64,000 bases of DNA from Luteimonas salinisoli (GTDB taxonomy: Bacteria > Pseudomonadota > Gammaproteobacteria > Xanthomonadales > Xanthomonadaceae), in assembly GCF_013425525.1 (NCBI RefSeq), contig NZ_JACCKA010000092.1:35757-99756 (forward strand), read 5' to 3'. The notes beneath the pieces are model-generated. The model had not been told where the DNA came from, did not search any database, and saw only the letters and a list, made by a program, of their open reading frames with translations. A program made the translations under genes and the position numbers. Positions 42,223 to 51,120 of the stretch are shown here, piece after piece. Numbering within the stretch: the first letter of the stretch is position 1; every line of letters starts with the position of its first letter.

Positions 42223-43740
42223 CTACGTCGAGGCAGGGCCCCGGTTCAGCCACGTTGCGGGGTCCGCCTTGCAGTAGCGGTCGATGAAGCCCTGCTGCGC
42301 CGGCATCCGCGCGACCGCCTCGCCGATCTGCCCGCGCAACGTGTCCAGCAGCCTGCGCAAGTCGGCATTGGACAGCGCGCGCGCCAGCGGGTGGTGCTGG
42401 CCGGGCACCAGTCCCTGCCCCAGCATCACGTGGGTCCAGGAATCGACCCGGAACAGCTCGTCGCCGCCCTGCCAGGCATGCGCGCGCTCGCGCCACGCTC
42501 CCAGCCGGATCGCCAGCGATTCCGGCAGCTCCATCTCCCGGCATGCCTTCCACATCGGCTCGTCGCGCTGGTTGGCGTGGTAGTGCAGGATGATGAAGTC
42601 GCGCACGTGCTCCATTTCCCGGCGGCTGGTGTCGTTGTGGATCTCCACCAGCGACTGCGGGATGCCGTCGAACGGAAACTGCTCGATCAGCCGCACCACG
42701 GCGCTGATCGCCAGGTGGATGCTGGTCGATTCCAGCGGCTCGATGAAGCCGCTGGCCAGGCCCAGCGCGACGACGTTGCCGTTCCAGGTCTTCAGCCGCC
42801 GGCCGCTGCGGAACGGCACCAGCCAGGGGTCGCGGACCGGCGGCGCGCCGGCGTCATCGAGCAGCTTGGCGCGGGCCTCGTCGTCGGACATGTGGCGGCT
42901 GGAGAACACCAGGCCACAGCCAACGCGGTGCTGCAGCGGAATGTGCCAGCGCCAGCCGGCCTGGTGGGCGATCGCGCGCGTATAGGGCACCGGCGGCCCG
43001 ACCGCTTCGGTCTGGACCGCCACGGCGCGATCGCAGGGCAGCCACTGGTGCCAGTCCTCGTAGCCGGTGCCCAGGGTCTGCTCGATCAGCAGGCCGCGGA
43101 AGCCGGTGCAGTCGATGAACAGGTCGCCCTCGACCACCTGTCCGCCTTCCAGCGCCAGCGCCTGCACGTGACCGCTTTCCGGATGCCGGCGGACCTCGCG
43201 GATCTTGCCTTCGATGCGCTTGAGCCCCTGGGTTTCTGCCCTGCGGCGCAGGAAGCGCGCGTACAGCGCCGCATCGAGGTGATAAGCGTAGTTGACCCGC
43301 GGCTTGTCCAGTTTCGCGAACAGGTCGTCGCGCGAGGCCACGGTCTCCAGGCAATAGTCGCCGAGCTCGGAATGCGTGCCGCGGCGCAGACTCTCGAGCC
43401 AGAAATGGTGGAATGCACAGACCAGGGTACTGGTGCCGGTGATACCGAAGGGATGGATGTAGCGCTCCCCGTGCCGGCGCCAGTTCTCGAACGAGATCGA
43501 CAGCTTGAAGGTACCGGCGACCGCGCGCAGGAACTCCTGTTCGTCGATCTGCAGCAGGCGGTGGAAGGCGACCATCGGCGGCACCGTCGATTCGCCGACG
43601 CCGACCGTGCCGATCTGCTCCGATTCGACCAGGGTGATGTCGAGCAGATCGCGGAACTGGTGCGACAGCGCGCAGCCGGCGATCCAGCCCGCGGTGCCGC
43701 CGCCGGCGATCACGACCTTGCGTATCCTCTGCTCGCTCAA
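42223..43740 (-). CDS. Tryptophan halogenase family flavoprotein
   Basis: The 505-residue protein has the FAD loop VVIAGGGTAGWIAG, the conserved VGVGESTVPP, the halogenase signature WxWxIP (GWRWHIPLQ), and a lysine in TFKLSISFENW at the position of the catalytic lysine of flavin-dependent halogenases. Many homologues beside TonB receptors have no known halogenated product, so the reaction is open. The start is a TTG (MSEQRIRKVVIAGGG) with GAAGGGGAAC upstream; no ATG is near. A 13-copy heptamer array begins 11 bases upstream of it. Confidence 0.9.
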   Translation of the reverse strand: MSEQRIRKVVIAGGGTAGWIAGCALSHQFRDLLDITLVESEQIGTVGVGESTVPPMVAFHRLLQIDEQEFLRAVAGTFKLSISFENWRRHGERYIHPFGITGTSTLVCAFHHFWLESLRRGTHSELGDYCLETVASRDDLFAKLDKPRVNYAYHLDAALYARFLRRRAETQGLKRIEGKIREVRRHPESGHVQALALEGGQVVEGDLFIDCTGFRGLLIEQTLGTGYEDWHQWLPCDRAVAVQTEAVGPPVPYTRAIAHQAGWRWHIPLQHRVGCGLVFSSRHMSDDEARAKLLDDAGAPPVRDPWLVPFRSGRRLKTWNGNVVALGLASGFIEPLESTSIHLAISAVVRLIEQFPFDGIPQSLVEIHNDTSRREMEHVRDFIILHYHANQRDEPMWKACREMELPESLAIRLGAWRERAHAWQGGDELFRVDSWTHVMLGQGLVPGQHHPLARALSNADLRRLLDTLRGQIGEAVARMPAQQGFIDRYCKADPATWLNRGPAST

Positions 43741-43751
43741 TGGCGTTCCCC

Positions 43752-43842
43752 TTCGTGATTCGTGATTCGTGATTCGTGATTCGTGATTCGTGATTCGTGA
43801 TTCGTGATTCGTGATTCGTGATTCGTGATTCGTGATTCGTGA
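43752..43842. repeat. 13 tandem copies of TTCGTGA
   Basis: An uninterrupted run of exactly 13 heptamers (91 bases) lies just upstream of the halogenase start. An inverted partial array (GAATCACCAATCACGG, about 43875-43890) follows toward the JmjC-like gene. Perfect identity of the units suggests recent expansion. Confidence 0.9.
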
Positions 43843-43894
43843 AAGGCTACGGCCTTTTCGCCTTTTCCGGTCGCGAATCACCAATCACGGCTAT

Positions 43895-44917
43895 TCATCG
43901 ATTCAACTTGTCGATCAGCATCGCCCGCAGCTGCCTGGCCATCGCCTCGTCGACCGGACCGAGCACCCCGCGCGCACGTTCCGGCAGGTGGGCGCCGGCG
44001 CGGTCGGCGGGGCCGAAGACGTAGTGCTCGAACACCTCGCGCCAGGCCTGCTTCTCGCGCTCCGGGCGGTCGCGGATCGTCCAGATCGCGTGGTACAGCG
44101 CGTGCATCGGCGTCGGGACGTATGCCGGCATGCTGCTCCACCAGTAGTTCACCAGCACGTTGAATCCGTCCAGACCCTCGACCTGGTGCCACCACATGCT
44201 GGGAATGAAGATCGCATCGCCCGGCTCCAACAGCGCGGACCGTCCCGCCGCCAGCGCTTCGCGGAAGCGCGGATGGCGCGCGAAATCTGGCTGGGCGAAA
44301 TCGACCAGACTGATCGCCTGCCCGCCCGGGGTCGGATCGAGCGGACCGGGGTAAAGGTTGCCGATCTGGTCCGACGGGAACAGCGTGAATCTCCGCCGAC
44401 CGATGCAGCAGCAGGCGATGTTGTTCGGCGCGTCGTAATGGCAGGACGCGGTGGTGCGATTGCCGATCCAGATGCTCGGCGGCGCCTGCACGCCGTGAGC
44501 GGCGAAATCGAGATCGTTGTGCCCGCGCAACCCCGGCAGGCAGGCGTCGACCGGCAGCGAGGCCATGTAGTACGTGGGCGGATGGATGTCGTCGAGATGC
44601 GCGAGGATCTCGGCCAGCAGGGCGTCCAGTCCGCCGCGGCGCACCTCGCAGTCCAGGGCCGTGAAATCGTCGTTGTAGAACGGTCGCCCGGCCACCTCGG
44701 GTCCGCCGTACGAATACTGCACCGGGCGGCCGTTGTAGAACCCCGTCAGATACCGGACGGACGCCTCGGCCGAGCCCCTCCCCTGCTTCACCAGCTCCCA
44801 GTCGCGCACCAGTCCGCGCAACACCACCGGGCGGCCGCCTTCGAGCAGCTCGTCGAGCGGCAGTGCATCGGGCCGGCAGCCCGCGCGCTCGTCGATGTCG
44901 GCCGTCACGTTGGACAT
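43895..44917 (-). CDS. Cupin-like (JmjC-type) domain protein
   Basis: The 340-residue protein belongs to the cupin_8/JmjC-like group of Fe(II)/2-oxoglutarate oxygenases. The metal ligands are visible as HYD in ASCHYDAPNNIACC and a later histidine in FIPSMWWHQVEG; FTLFPSDQIGNLYPGPLD is also typical. The substrate is unknown. It lies 5 bases after sapC and before the halogenase, in the conserved order for such loci. Confidence 0.88.
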   Translation of the reverse strand: MSNVTADIDERAGCRPDALPLDELLEGGRPVVLRGLVRDWELVKQGRGSAEASVRYLTGFYNGRPVQYSYGGPEVAGRPFYNDDFTALDCEVRRGGLDALLAEILAHLDDIHPPTYYMASLPVDACLPGLRGHNDLDFAAHGVQAPPSIWIGNRTTASCHYDAPNNIACCCIGRRRFTLFPSDQIGNLYPGPLDPTPGGQAISLVDFAQPDFARHPRFREALAAGRSALLEPGDAIFIPSMWWHQVEGLDGFNVLVNYWWSSMPAYVPTPMHALYHAIWTIRDRPEREKQAWREVFEHYVFGPADRAGAHLPERARGVLGPVDEAMARQLRAMLIDKLNR

Positions 44918-44922
44918 GAGGC

Positions 44923-45684
44923 TCAGGCCGTCCCCGGGGTCGTTCCGGCCTGCGCCTGCAGGCGCAGGCGGCGCTGCTTCTCGGCGATCAACCGCGGGAT
45001 GTTGTGCGTCGACGCCAGCACCAGGAAGGCGCCCTCGAGAAAGCCGGCCCGGTGCAGCGCCTCCAGCTCTGCGGCGCCCAGCGCCGCAAGCCGCTGGCGG
45101 TCGATGCCGTACAGCCCGGTGAGGTCGATGCTCTGCTCGCCGTCGAGCTTGATCTCCAGCTTCAGCGGCTGGATCAGCCCCATCGCCTCGAACGCCGCGA
45201 ACATCGCCTTGCCGCCTTCGACCCCATCGTGGATGCCGCGCAGCACCGTGGCGATGCGCTGCAGGTAGGGGCTGTGGCCGCCCTGCGGCTCGAACACCGG
45301 TTCGCCCTCCTTGAAACCGACCCGCGGGTGGTCGAGGTCGACGTGGATCACCGGCTCCTGGCGCAGCTCGCTATCCTCCCAGCGCTCCTGGAACCCGATC
45401 AGGAACGGGCCTTTCGCGATGTAGCCCGGCAGGTAGGACGCGTTCCAGCGTCCGTCGCCGAGGTACAGGTTTTCCTGTCTGCCGAATCCGAGCACGGCGA
45501 CCGACTGGTATCCGCCGTCTTCGCGGTCCTTGCGGAAGAAGATCGGATACTCGCGCTGCAGCTCGGCGTACTCGGTGGGGAACGCCGGCACCATGCCGAT
45601 CTCGTCGCCGAACTCCCGGCCGAAGCGCGTGATCACGCGCAGGTCCTTGTGCGCCACGTTGTTGAGCAGCTCGTATCGCGCCAT
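44923..45684 (-). CDS. SapC family protein
   Basis: The 253-residue protein matches the SapC-like family first seen near Campylobacter S-layer genes. It has NNVAHKDLRVITRFG near the start, FPTEYAELQREYPIFFRKD, and a conserved GLIQPLKLEIKLDG stretch with LTGLYGIDRQRLAALG. The biochemical role is unknown; it regularly accompanies Xanthomonas/Caulobacter-type TonB receptors and halogenases. Confidence 0.88.
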   Translation of the reverse strand: MARYELLNNVAHKDLRVITRFGREFGDEIGMVPAFPTEYAELQREYPIFFRKDREDGGYQSVAVLGFGRQENLYLGDGRWNASYLPGYIAKGPFLIGFQERWEDSELRQEPVIHVDLDHPRVGFKEGEPVFEPQGGHSPYLQRIATVLRGIHDGVEGGKAMFAAFEAMGLIQPLKLEIKLDGEQSIDLTGLYGIDRQRLAALGAAELEALHRAGFLEGAFLVLASTHNIPRLIAEKQRRLRLQAQAGTTPGTA

Positions 45685-45864
45685 CTGGATTCCGTCGGAG
45701 CGGACTTGCGGGCATGCTGCCACGCAGATCACGTCCTTGAAAGCGGCGGCGCCGCGGGCGGGCCACGCAGGCGATCGCGGCTGTGCGCTGCCCGCCCCGG
45801 CACCGCCGGGCCGAAATGTCCTCCGCCGGGATCCCGGGGAGGGCGACATCCCGGGGAGGACGGC

Positions 45865-45893
45865 CGGGGCCGCCTGCGTGGCGGCCCCGGCAC
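45865..45893 (-). terminator. Strong stem-loop after the TonB receptor gene
   Basis: GCCGGGGCCGCC-TGCGT-GGCGGCCCCGGC is a perfect 12-bp stem with a 5-base loop. There is no T-run, so it may stabilise or process the mRNA rather than terminate it. Confidence 0.5.
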
Positions 45894-45922
45894 TTGCCGG
45901 CGCTCCGGCCCGTGGGCCGGGT

Positions 45923-48900
45923 TCAGAAGCGGTATCGCAGTGCCGCCATGTAGCGCGGGCTCTGGTCGAGGACCCGGATGACCTGTTTCTCGGAGCGGCC
46001 GTGCCAGCGCACATCCTCGCCCGTCAGATTGATCGCCTCGAAGCCGACCGACAGGTGGTCGTTGAAGGCGTAGCTCACGCTCAGGTCGATCTGGTCGTAG
46101 GCCTCGACGTAATGCGGATTGCGGTTGGACCCGTTCTGGTTGGCGAGAATCAGGTATTCGTCGCGCCAGTTCCAGGCCAGGCGGGCAGTCCAGCCGAAGT
46201 TCTCGTACATCAGCATGAGGTTGGCGGTGTCGCTCAGACCGAGCAGCGCGAACTGTTCGTTCAGGGAGCCGTTGTCGAAACCGACGTCGCCGCTGACGAT
46301 GGTGTAGTTGGCGTACACCCCGAAGCCGCTGTCGCCGAAGAAGTACTGGCCGCCGATTTCCCAGCCGCGCAGCTTGGCCTTGTTCTGGTTGATCGGACGG
46401 TTGACGTCGAACATGTACAGCGGATCGTCGGCTTCGCCGATCAGGTCGTAGCCCGCCTCCATCTCCAGCACCTGGCCCGAACTGCCGTCGTAGGCCGCCA
46501 GGCCGCCGGTCTCGCCCGCGTTCCGGAGCATGGCCACCGCCGTGAACAGAGCAGTGTCGTTGGCCGAGCAAGCCGCGTCGACATCGTTGCCCGCGGCTCC
46601 CACCTGGGCCGTGCACGCATCGCTCTGCAGGAACGCCAACGCCGCCTGCGCGTCCGGGCCGGCACCCGGGTCGGTGAGGCCGTACAGGTTCTCGCGCACC
46701 ACGGTATTGCCGATGAAGTTGTCGACGCGCTTGTTCCAGTACGTCACCGAGAAGTAGCTCGACTCGGCGAAGTACCATTCCAGCGCCAGGTCGAGGTTGT
46801 CCGACTCCAGCGGCTCCAGAGTGGGCGTCTTGGCGTCGCCGGAGGCGCGGGTCGACGGATTGACCAGGGTGGAACCGGTTGGTGCGTTTACGCCGGGTCC
46901 GGCGTAGAGGTCACCGTACGGCGCACGGGCGATGGTCTGGCTGAACGAAGCGCGAGCCTTAAAGTCATCGGTGAGGTCGATGCTGAAATCAACGTTGGGC
47001 AGCAGGTAGCTGTAGCTGTTCTCCTCGCTGAACGGAATCACTTCGTCCGATCGGTCGATGCGGTGGTCGTTGTTCGAGGTCCAGACGATCGATTCGGGCA
47101 CCGTCACCGCCGAAGTCGAGGTCAGATCGGTATCCTCGTAGCGCACGCCGATGCGGGTGTTGGTGGTCATGCCCCCCAACTCGCCGTCCAGCTCCACCTG
47201 CAGGTACACCGAGTTGGTCTTCTCCTCGATGTGGTTGTCGGCGGCCAGGCGTGGATCGACGCTGAAATCGGCGGCGTACCCGCTCGATGCCGCCCACTGG
47301 CCCAGCGCGGTGGCGTCGCCGTACCACGCCCCCGGCGCTGCGCCCGGGGCGCTGAAGTCGTCGAACATGCCGACGATGCTGATCGGGCTCAGCAGTTCGA
47401 CCATGCCGGGCTCGTTGCCGGCATTGCCCACGCCCCAGTCGCCCAGAGTGTTGTAGCGCTCGATGTGGTTCTGCCGGGTCATGCTGACCTTGGACGTGTC
47501 CACCCCGAAGCGGAAGCGGCCGTTGTCGAAGTCGAACGTGCCGTCCACCCGCGCCTGATCGATCTCGGTGACCTGGCTGAGGGCGTTGACGCGCAGCACC
47601 TGCGAGCCCAGCTGCGAGGCCGGGAAGTCCGGGTTGACGACCCCGTTGGTGTCTGCCAGCGCGTCGTCGATGGACGGATACCAGGTCCGCCCGGCGATGG
47701 GCAAGCCCTCGTTGAAGCGCATTTCCTGCGCCCAGTTGCCGCCACAGTAGGGGCCGTCGGAGCAGTTGTTGGTGCCGGCCAGGCTGAACCAGGTAGCGCC
47801 GCCCCCGGTGACCGGGTCGTTCGGCACACTCTCCGATTCGGTGCGGTGCGCGTCGAACGCGAGCCGGAAGCGGTCGGTGACCTGCCATTCGGCATTGAAG
47901 CCCAGCGAGTCGAGCGTGTACTTCTGGTGGTTGGTCTGCTGCTCGTAGCCGAAGTCCTTCAGACCGACCACGTCGCGCAGGTAGACCGGCGTGGCGACTT
48001 CCTCGCCGGTGTCGAACTCCAGGTGGCTGAAGCTGTTGCTGCGCTGCAGCCAGATGGTCTGCTCGCCGCGGGTCTCCTTGATCTCGTTGTTCGAGCGGGT
48101 GTAGTCGAGAGTGAAGACCAGCGCGTCGGTGGGCGCGAACTGCAGCACGGCCTGGCCGTTGATGCGCTCGCGCTCGTAGTCGGCGAAGGCGTAGCGGATG
48201 TCGTTGGGCAGGCCGTAGAGCTGGCCGATCTCCGGCGCGTTGACCAACGTGGCGCCCGGGCGCAGGGACGCGTCGGTGCCGGTCCACTCCTGGATGTTCC
48301 AGGTGTTCTCGGTGGCCTGCACCGCACCGCCGTGGCGCTTCTGGTAGCTGGCCGCCAGGCCGATGCCCCAGGTCTTGTCGGGATTGGCGTAGCTGAAGAT
48401 GCCCGAGACTTCGGGAGTGAAGTCGGTACCGAACGGCTGCGACTCGTCGTAGACGGCCTTGGCGCCGGCACTGGCCACCACCTCGCCGCCGGGGTAGTTG
48501 AGCGGGCGCGCGGTCAGGATATTGATGGTGGCGCCGATGCCGCCGCTGGGCACGGTCGCCTGGCCGGTCTTGTAGACCTCGATGCCGCTGATCGCCTCCG
48601 AAGCGAGCTGGGCGAAGTTGAACGCCCGGGTTCCCGAGTCGATGCCGCCGATCGGCACCTGGCCGGCCGCGCCGAAGGCGTCGGCGCCCGGGATCTGGCG
48701 GCCGTTGAGGGTCACCATGTTGTACTGCGGGCCGAAGCCGCGCGCCGTGACCTGCGCGCCCTCGCCGTCGCGGCGCTCGATCGAAATGCCGGTGATGCGC
48801 TGCAGGGATTCGGCCAGGTTGGTGTCGGGAAACTTGCCGATGTCCTCGGCGGAGATCGCGTCCACGATGCCGGACGAATCGCGCCTGACATTCATGGACT

Positions 48901-49099
48901 GCTCGAGGCTGTTGCGGATGCCGATGACGGTCACCGCATCGAGCGTGGTCGCGTCCGGCGCAGTCTGCGTCTGCGCGCCCTGGGGGTTCTGGGCGGGGTC
49001 CTGGGCGTCCTGCGCATAGACGGGGTTGATGACGATCACGCCACCGACGATGGTGAACAGGGCCTTCGACTTGAATCGCTTGAATTTGTCGTGATTCAT
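45923..49099 (-). CDS. TonB-dependent receptor (Xanthomonas/Caulobacter type)
   Basis: This 1058-residue outer-membrane receptor has a signal peptide ending NPVYA (about residue 29). A plug domain starts at VTVIGIRNSLEQSMNVRRDSS and contains NLAESLQRITGISI and GEGAQVTARGFGPQYN. A long beta-barrel ends in the aromatic RYMAALRYRF. The plug sequence is that of the subfamily often tied to plant-polysaccharide uptake. The start MNHDKFKRFKSKALF gives a normal signal peptide. The ligand is unknown; the operators upstream suggest a carbohydrate. Confidence 0.95.
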   Translation of the reverse strand: MNHDKFKRFKSKALFTIVGGVIVINPVYAQDAQDPAQNPQGAQTQTAPDATTLDAVTVIGIRNSLEQSMNVRRDSSGIVDAISAEDIGKFPDTNLAESLQRITGISIERRDGEGAQVTARGFGPQYNMVTLNGRQIPGADAFGAAGQVPIGGIDSGTRAFNFAQLASEAISGIEVYKTGQATVPSGGIGATINILTARPLNYPGGEVVASAGAKAVYDESQPFGTDFTPEVSGIFSYANPDKTWGIGLAASYQKRHGGAVQATENTWNIQEWTGTDASLRPGATLVNAPEIGQLYGLPNDIRYAFADYERERINGQAVLQFAPTDALVFTLDYTRSNNEIKETRGEQTIWLQRSNSFSHLEFDTGEEVATPVYLRDVVGLKDFGYEQQTNHQKYTLDSLGFNAEWQVTDRFRLAFDAHRTESESVPNDPVTGGGATWFSLAGTNNCSDGPYCGGNWAQEMRFNEGLPIAGRTWYPSIDDALADTNGVVNPDFPASQLGSQVLRVNALSQVTEIDQARVDGTFDFDNGRFRFGVDTSKVSMTRQNHIERYNTLGDWGVGNAGNEPGMVELLSPISIVGMFDDFSAPGAAPGAWYGDATALGQWAASSGYAADFSVDPRLAADNHIEEKTNSVYLQVELDGELGGMTTNTRIGVRYEDTDLTSTSAVTVPESIVWTSNNDHRIDRSDEVIPFSEENSYSYLLPNVDFSIDLTDDFKARASFSQTIARAPYGDLYAGPGVNAPTGSTLVNPSTRASGDAKTPTLEPLESDNLDLALEWYFAESSYFSVTYWNKRVDNFIGNTVVRENLYGLTDPGAGPDAQAALAFLQSDACTAQVGAAGNDVDAACSANDTALFTAVAMLRNAGETGGLAAYDGSSGQVLEMEAGYDLIGEADDPLYMFDVNRPINQNKAKLRGWEIGGQYFFGDSGFGVYANYTIVSGDVGFDNGSLNEQFALLGLSDTANLMLMYENFGWTARLAWNWRDEYLILANQNGSNRNPHYVEAYDQIDLSVSYAFNDHLSVGFEAINLTGEDVRWHGRSEKQVIRVLDQSPRYMAALRYRF

Positions 49100-50253
49100 G
49101 GGCGTGCCTGGTTCCTGGATGATTGGGTGGATGTACGCGCGCATCTGGCGCGCGTCATGGCGACACCGGTTTGCGCATCCGCGATCCGGATCGATCGCAT
49201 GGTGGAATGCCGGTGCTGCCGCGTGCCCGCGCGATCCGGGGCGCGCCGGCGCAACGCCGCGCCGGCGGGCGGACGCGACTACCGGTCAGTAGCGGGTCCG
49301 GTGGTGCCGATGCGGATCGACGACCGGATCCGGCACGGCATCGCGCCGTCCGGGGTCCGGTCCGGGTGCCGGCCCGGCCCCACGGTCGTTGGCCCGGGTT
49401 TTCGTCTCGGCTGCGGCAACTGCTTCATGATCTCCCTCCCTCGGTTCGGACCGGGTCGCGTGGCCCGGCCGTGTTGTCGTTATCGCTACCTTGCTTGCGG
49501 AGCGCATCTGGATCGTGTCGCTCGACGTGCCGGTTCGGCGGCCGCCGCATACGGGCGCCTTCCTCGGCGCGTGCCGCACGGCAGGGCGCGCCGCTCGTGC
49601 GCGGTCCCTCGTCGCCCTGCATCCCGCTCGTGTCCCTGCCCCGATTCGGCGCCCGCTGCCCAGCCTGCGCTCGCCAAACGATCGATTCCGCTGTGCGCTC
49701 TCCATACGTCCCTCCCTCCCGACGGTGCAATGGCCTGCGTGTCGCGCCCCCGATGACAACGCTGCCATGTGTTACCGCTAACATCACTTTCCTGGTTTGT
49801 CCAGCGCGCCGTGCCATGACCCTCTCCAGCGGTTCCGCGCGCGCCGGGCGGGCTGCACGATGCGGGACCGAACGCTCGACCTCGGGCGGCGGACGTCATC
49901 CGTCCGGGCTCGATCTCTCCCCGCTGCAAAAGCCGACAACGACGCGATTGATACCGGTGGCATTCGGTTCCGACCGGGACTCGCCGCCGCGCCGCCGCGA
50001 CCTTGGCCCCGCCGGAACGGGACCGGCCTCGCCGGCCTGCCGGCCGCAAGCGGGAAGTGGAGTGTTGTGCATCGCAGCAGCGATTTCCGCGCGTTTCGGC
50101 CACCGACACGCGTCCTGAAAGGGGGCCTCGTGGCCGTTCGCGGCTGCGCGCGACCCGCCGGCAGGAAACTGTCCGGCGGCAGCGTTCCGTCGCCCGAAGC
50201 CCGCCCCTGCCCGCTCCGCGGTTCCCTACCGGCGCCGCGCAACGTCCACGCCC
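49100..50253. other. Gene-poor leader of the TonB receptor gene (1.15 kb)
   Basis: No convincing gene is seen between the receptor and the glycosyltransferase. Two short minus-strand frames have strong ribosome sites. One (49279-49428, 49 codons after GGGAGGGAGATC) begins MKQLPQPRRKPGPTT; the other begins MESAQRNRSFGERR after GGGAGGGACGT. Neither has a recognisable domain. The stretch carries the operators at 49754-49783. Confidence 0.5.
49754..49783. promoter_or_regulatory. Two LacI-type operators
   Basis: TGACAACGCTGCCA (49754-49767) and TGTTACCGCTAACA (49770-49783) are both symmetric around a central CG in the pattern TGnnAnCGnTnnCA. This is typical of LacI-family operators at carbohydrate loci. 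They lie about 655 bases upstream of the receptor start. Confidence 0.6.
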
Positions 50254-51120
50254 CTACGGTCGCAGCGCCCGCCACGCCGCGCGCAGCACCGCCACGGGAA
50301 AGCGCGCCCAGATCATCGCGTACACGGCGAGCCGCCGCAGCGCGCCGCGCCGCGGCGCTTCGAACCTGCGAAAATAACGCGTCAGCCCGCGATGCTTGTG
50401 CCATTCGACGAACAGCGGCCGGGAACGGCTCGACACGCCTCGCACGTGCACCACACGTACGTCGTTGGCCACCGCGACCATGGCCCCGGCCTGGCGCGCA
50501 CGCCGGCACAGGTCGAGATCCTCGGCGTGCAGGCGATAGCCGGGATCGAACCCGTCGATGCGTTCGAACAGCGCGCGCGAAAGCAGCATCAGCGCGCCGG
50601 AGACCGCCGCCACCGGCTGCAGCGGCAGCGCGGCGTCGAGCGGCACGTCCAGCGAGCGGGCGGAGGATGCGTGCAGCATCGCGGCGAAATCCGGATCCCG
50701 GCGCCGGGCGGCACCGTCGCGCACGCCCGCCTCGTCGACCAGGTCGGCGCCGAGCAGCGTCTCGCCGGCGGCCGCCGCCGCGTGCGCGCGCAGCCGCGCC
50801 AGCGCATCGGCCTCGGGCAGGCAGTCGGGATTGACGAAGGCCAGCCACGGCGCGTCGCAGTCGCGCGCGCCCTGGTTGCAGGCCACGCCGAAACCGGGAT
50901 TGTCGGGGTTGGCGATGAAGCGAAGCCTGGGGTCGGCCGCCGCATGGCGCTGCACGATGGCGAGCGTGCCGTCGCGCGAGGCGTTGTCGACCACCCGGAT
51001 CTGGCCGACGCCCCGCGCGGCGCGCAGCCGCTGCAGGCAGTCGTCGATGGTCGACGCGCTCTGGTAGGTGACGACGACCGCGGCGATGTCCGCGCCGGGT
51101 TCCGCGCCAAGCCCGCTCAC
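50254..51120 (-). CDS. Family 2 glycosyltransferase
   Basis: The 288-residue GT-A protein has the GT2 start AAVVVTYQSASTIDDCLQRL, the nucleotide-sugar region VVDNASRDGTLAIVQ, NPDNPGFGVACNQGA, the metal-site-like FVNPDCLPEADAL, and YRLHAEDLDLCRRARQAG. This pattern is typical of rhamnosyl- or similar transferases for surface polysaccharides. A GTG start overlaps the stop of the gene before it as GTGA. Confidence 0.92.
   Translation of the reverse strand: MSGLGAEPGADIAAVVVTYQSASTIDDCLQRLRAARGVGQIRVVDNASRDGTLAIVQRHAAADPRLRFIANPDNPGFGVACNQGARDCDAPWLAFVNPDCLPEADALARLRAHAAAAAGETLLGADLVDEAGVRDGAARRRDPDFAAMLHASSARSLDVPLDAALPLQPVAAVSGALMLLSRALFERIDGFDPGYRLHAEDLDLCRRARQAGAMVAVANDVRVVHVRGVSSRSRPLFVEWHKHRGLTRYFRRFEAPRRGALRRLAVYAMIWARFPVAVLRAAWRALRP

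Noticed and set aside
43752..43842. CRISPR-like array
   Set aside because: The 7-base units are contiguous, with no spacers and no cas genes nearby.
45530..49756. A 1408-codon plus-strand open frame across the TonB receptor
   Set aside because: It mirrors the receptor codons and has no domain, signal peptide or ribosome site; it is a GC-bias shadow.
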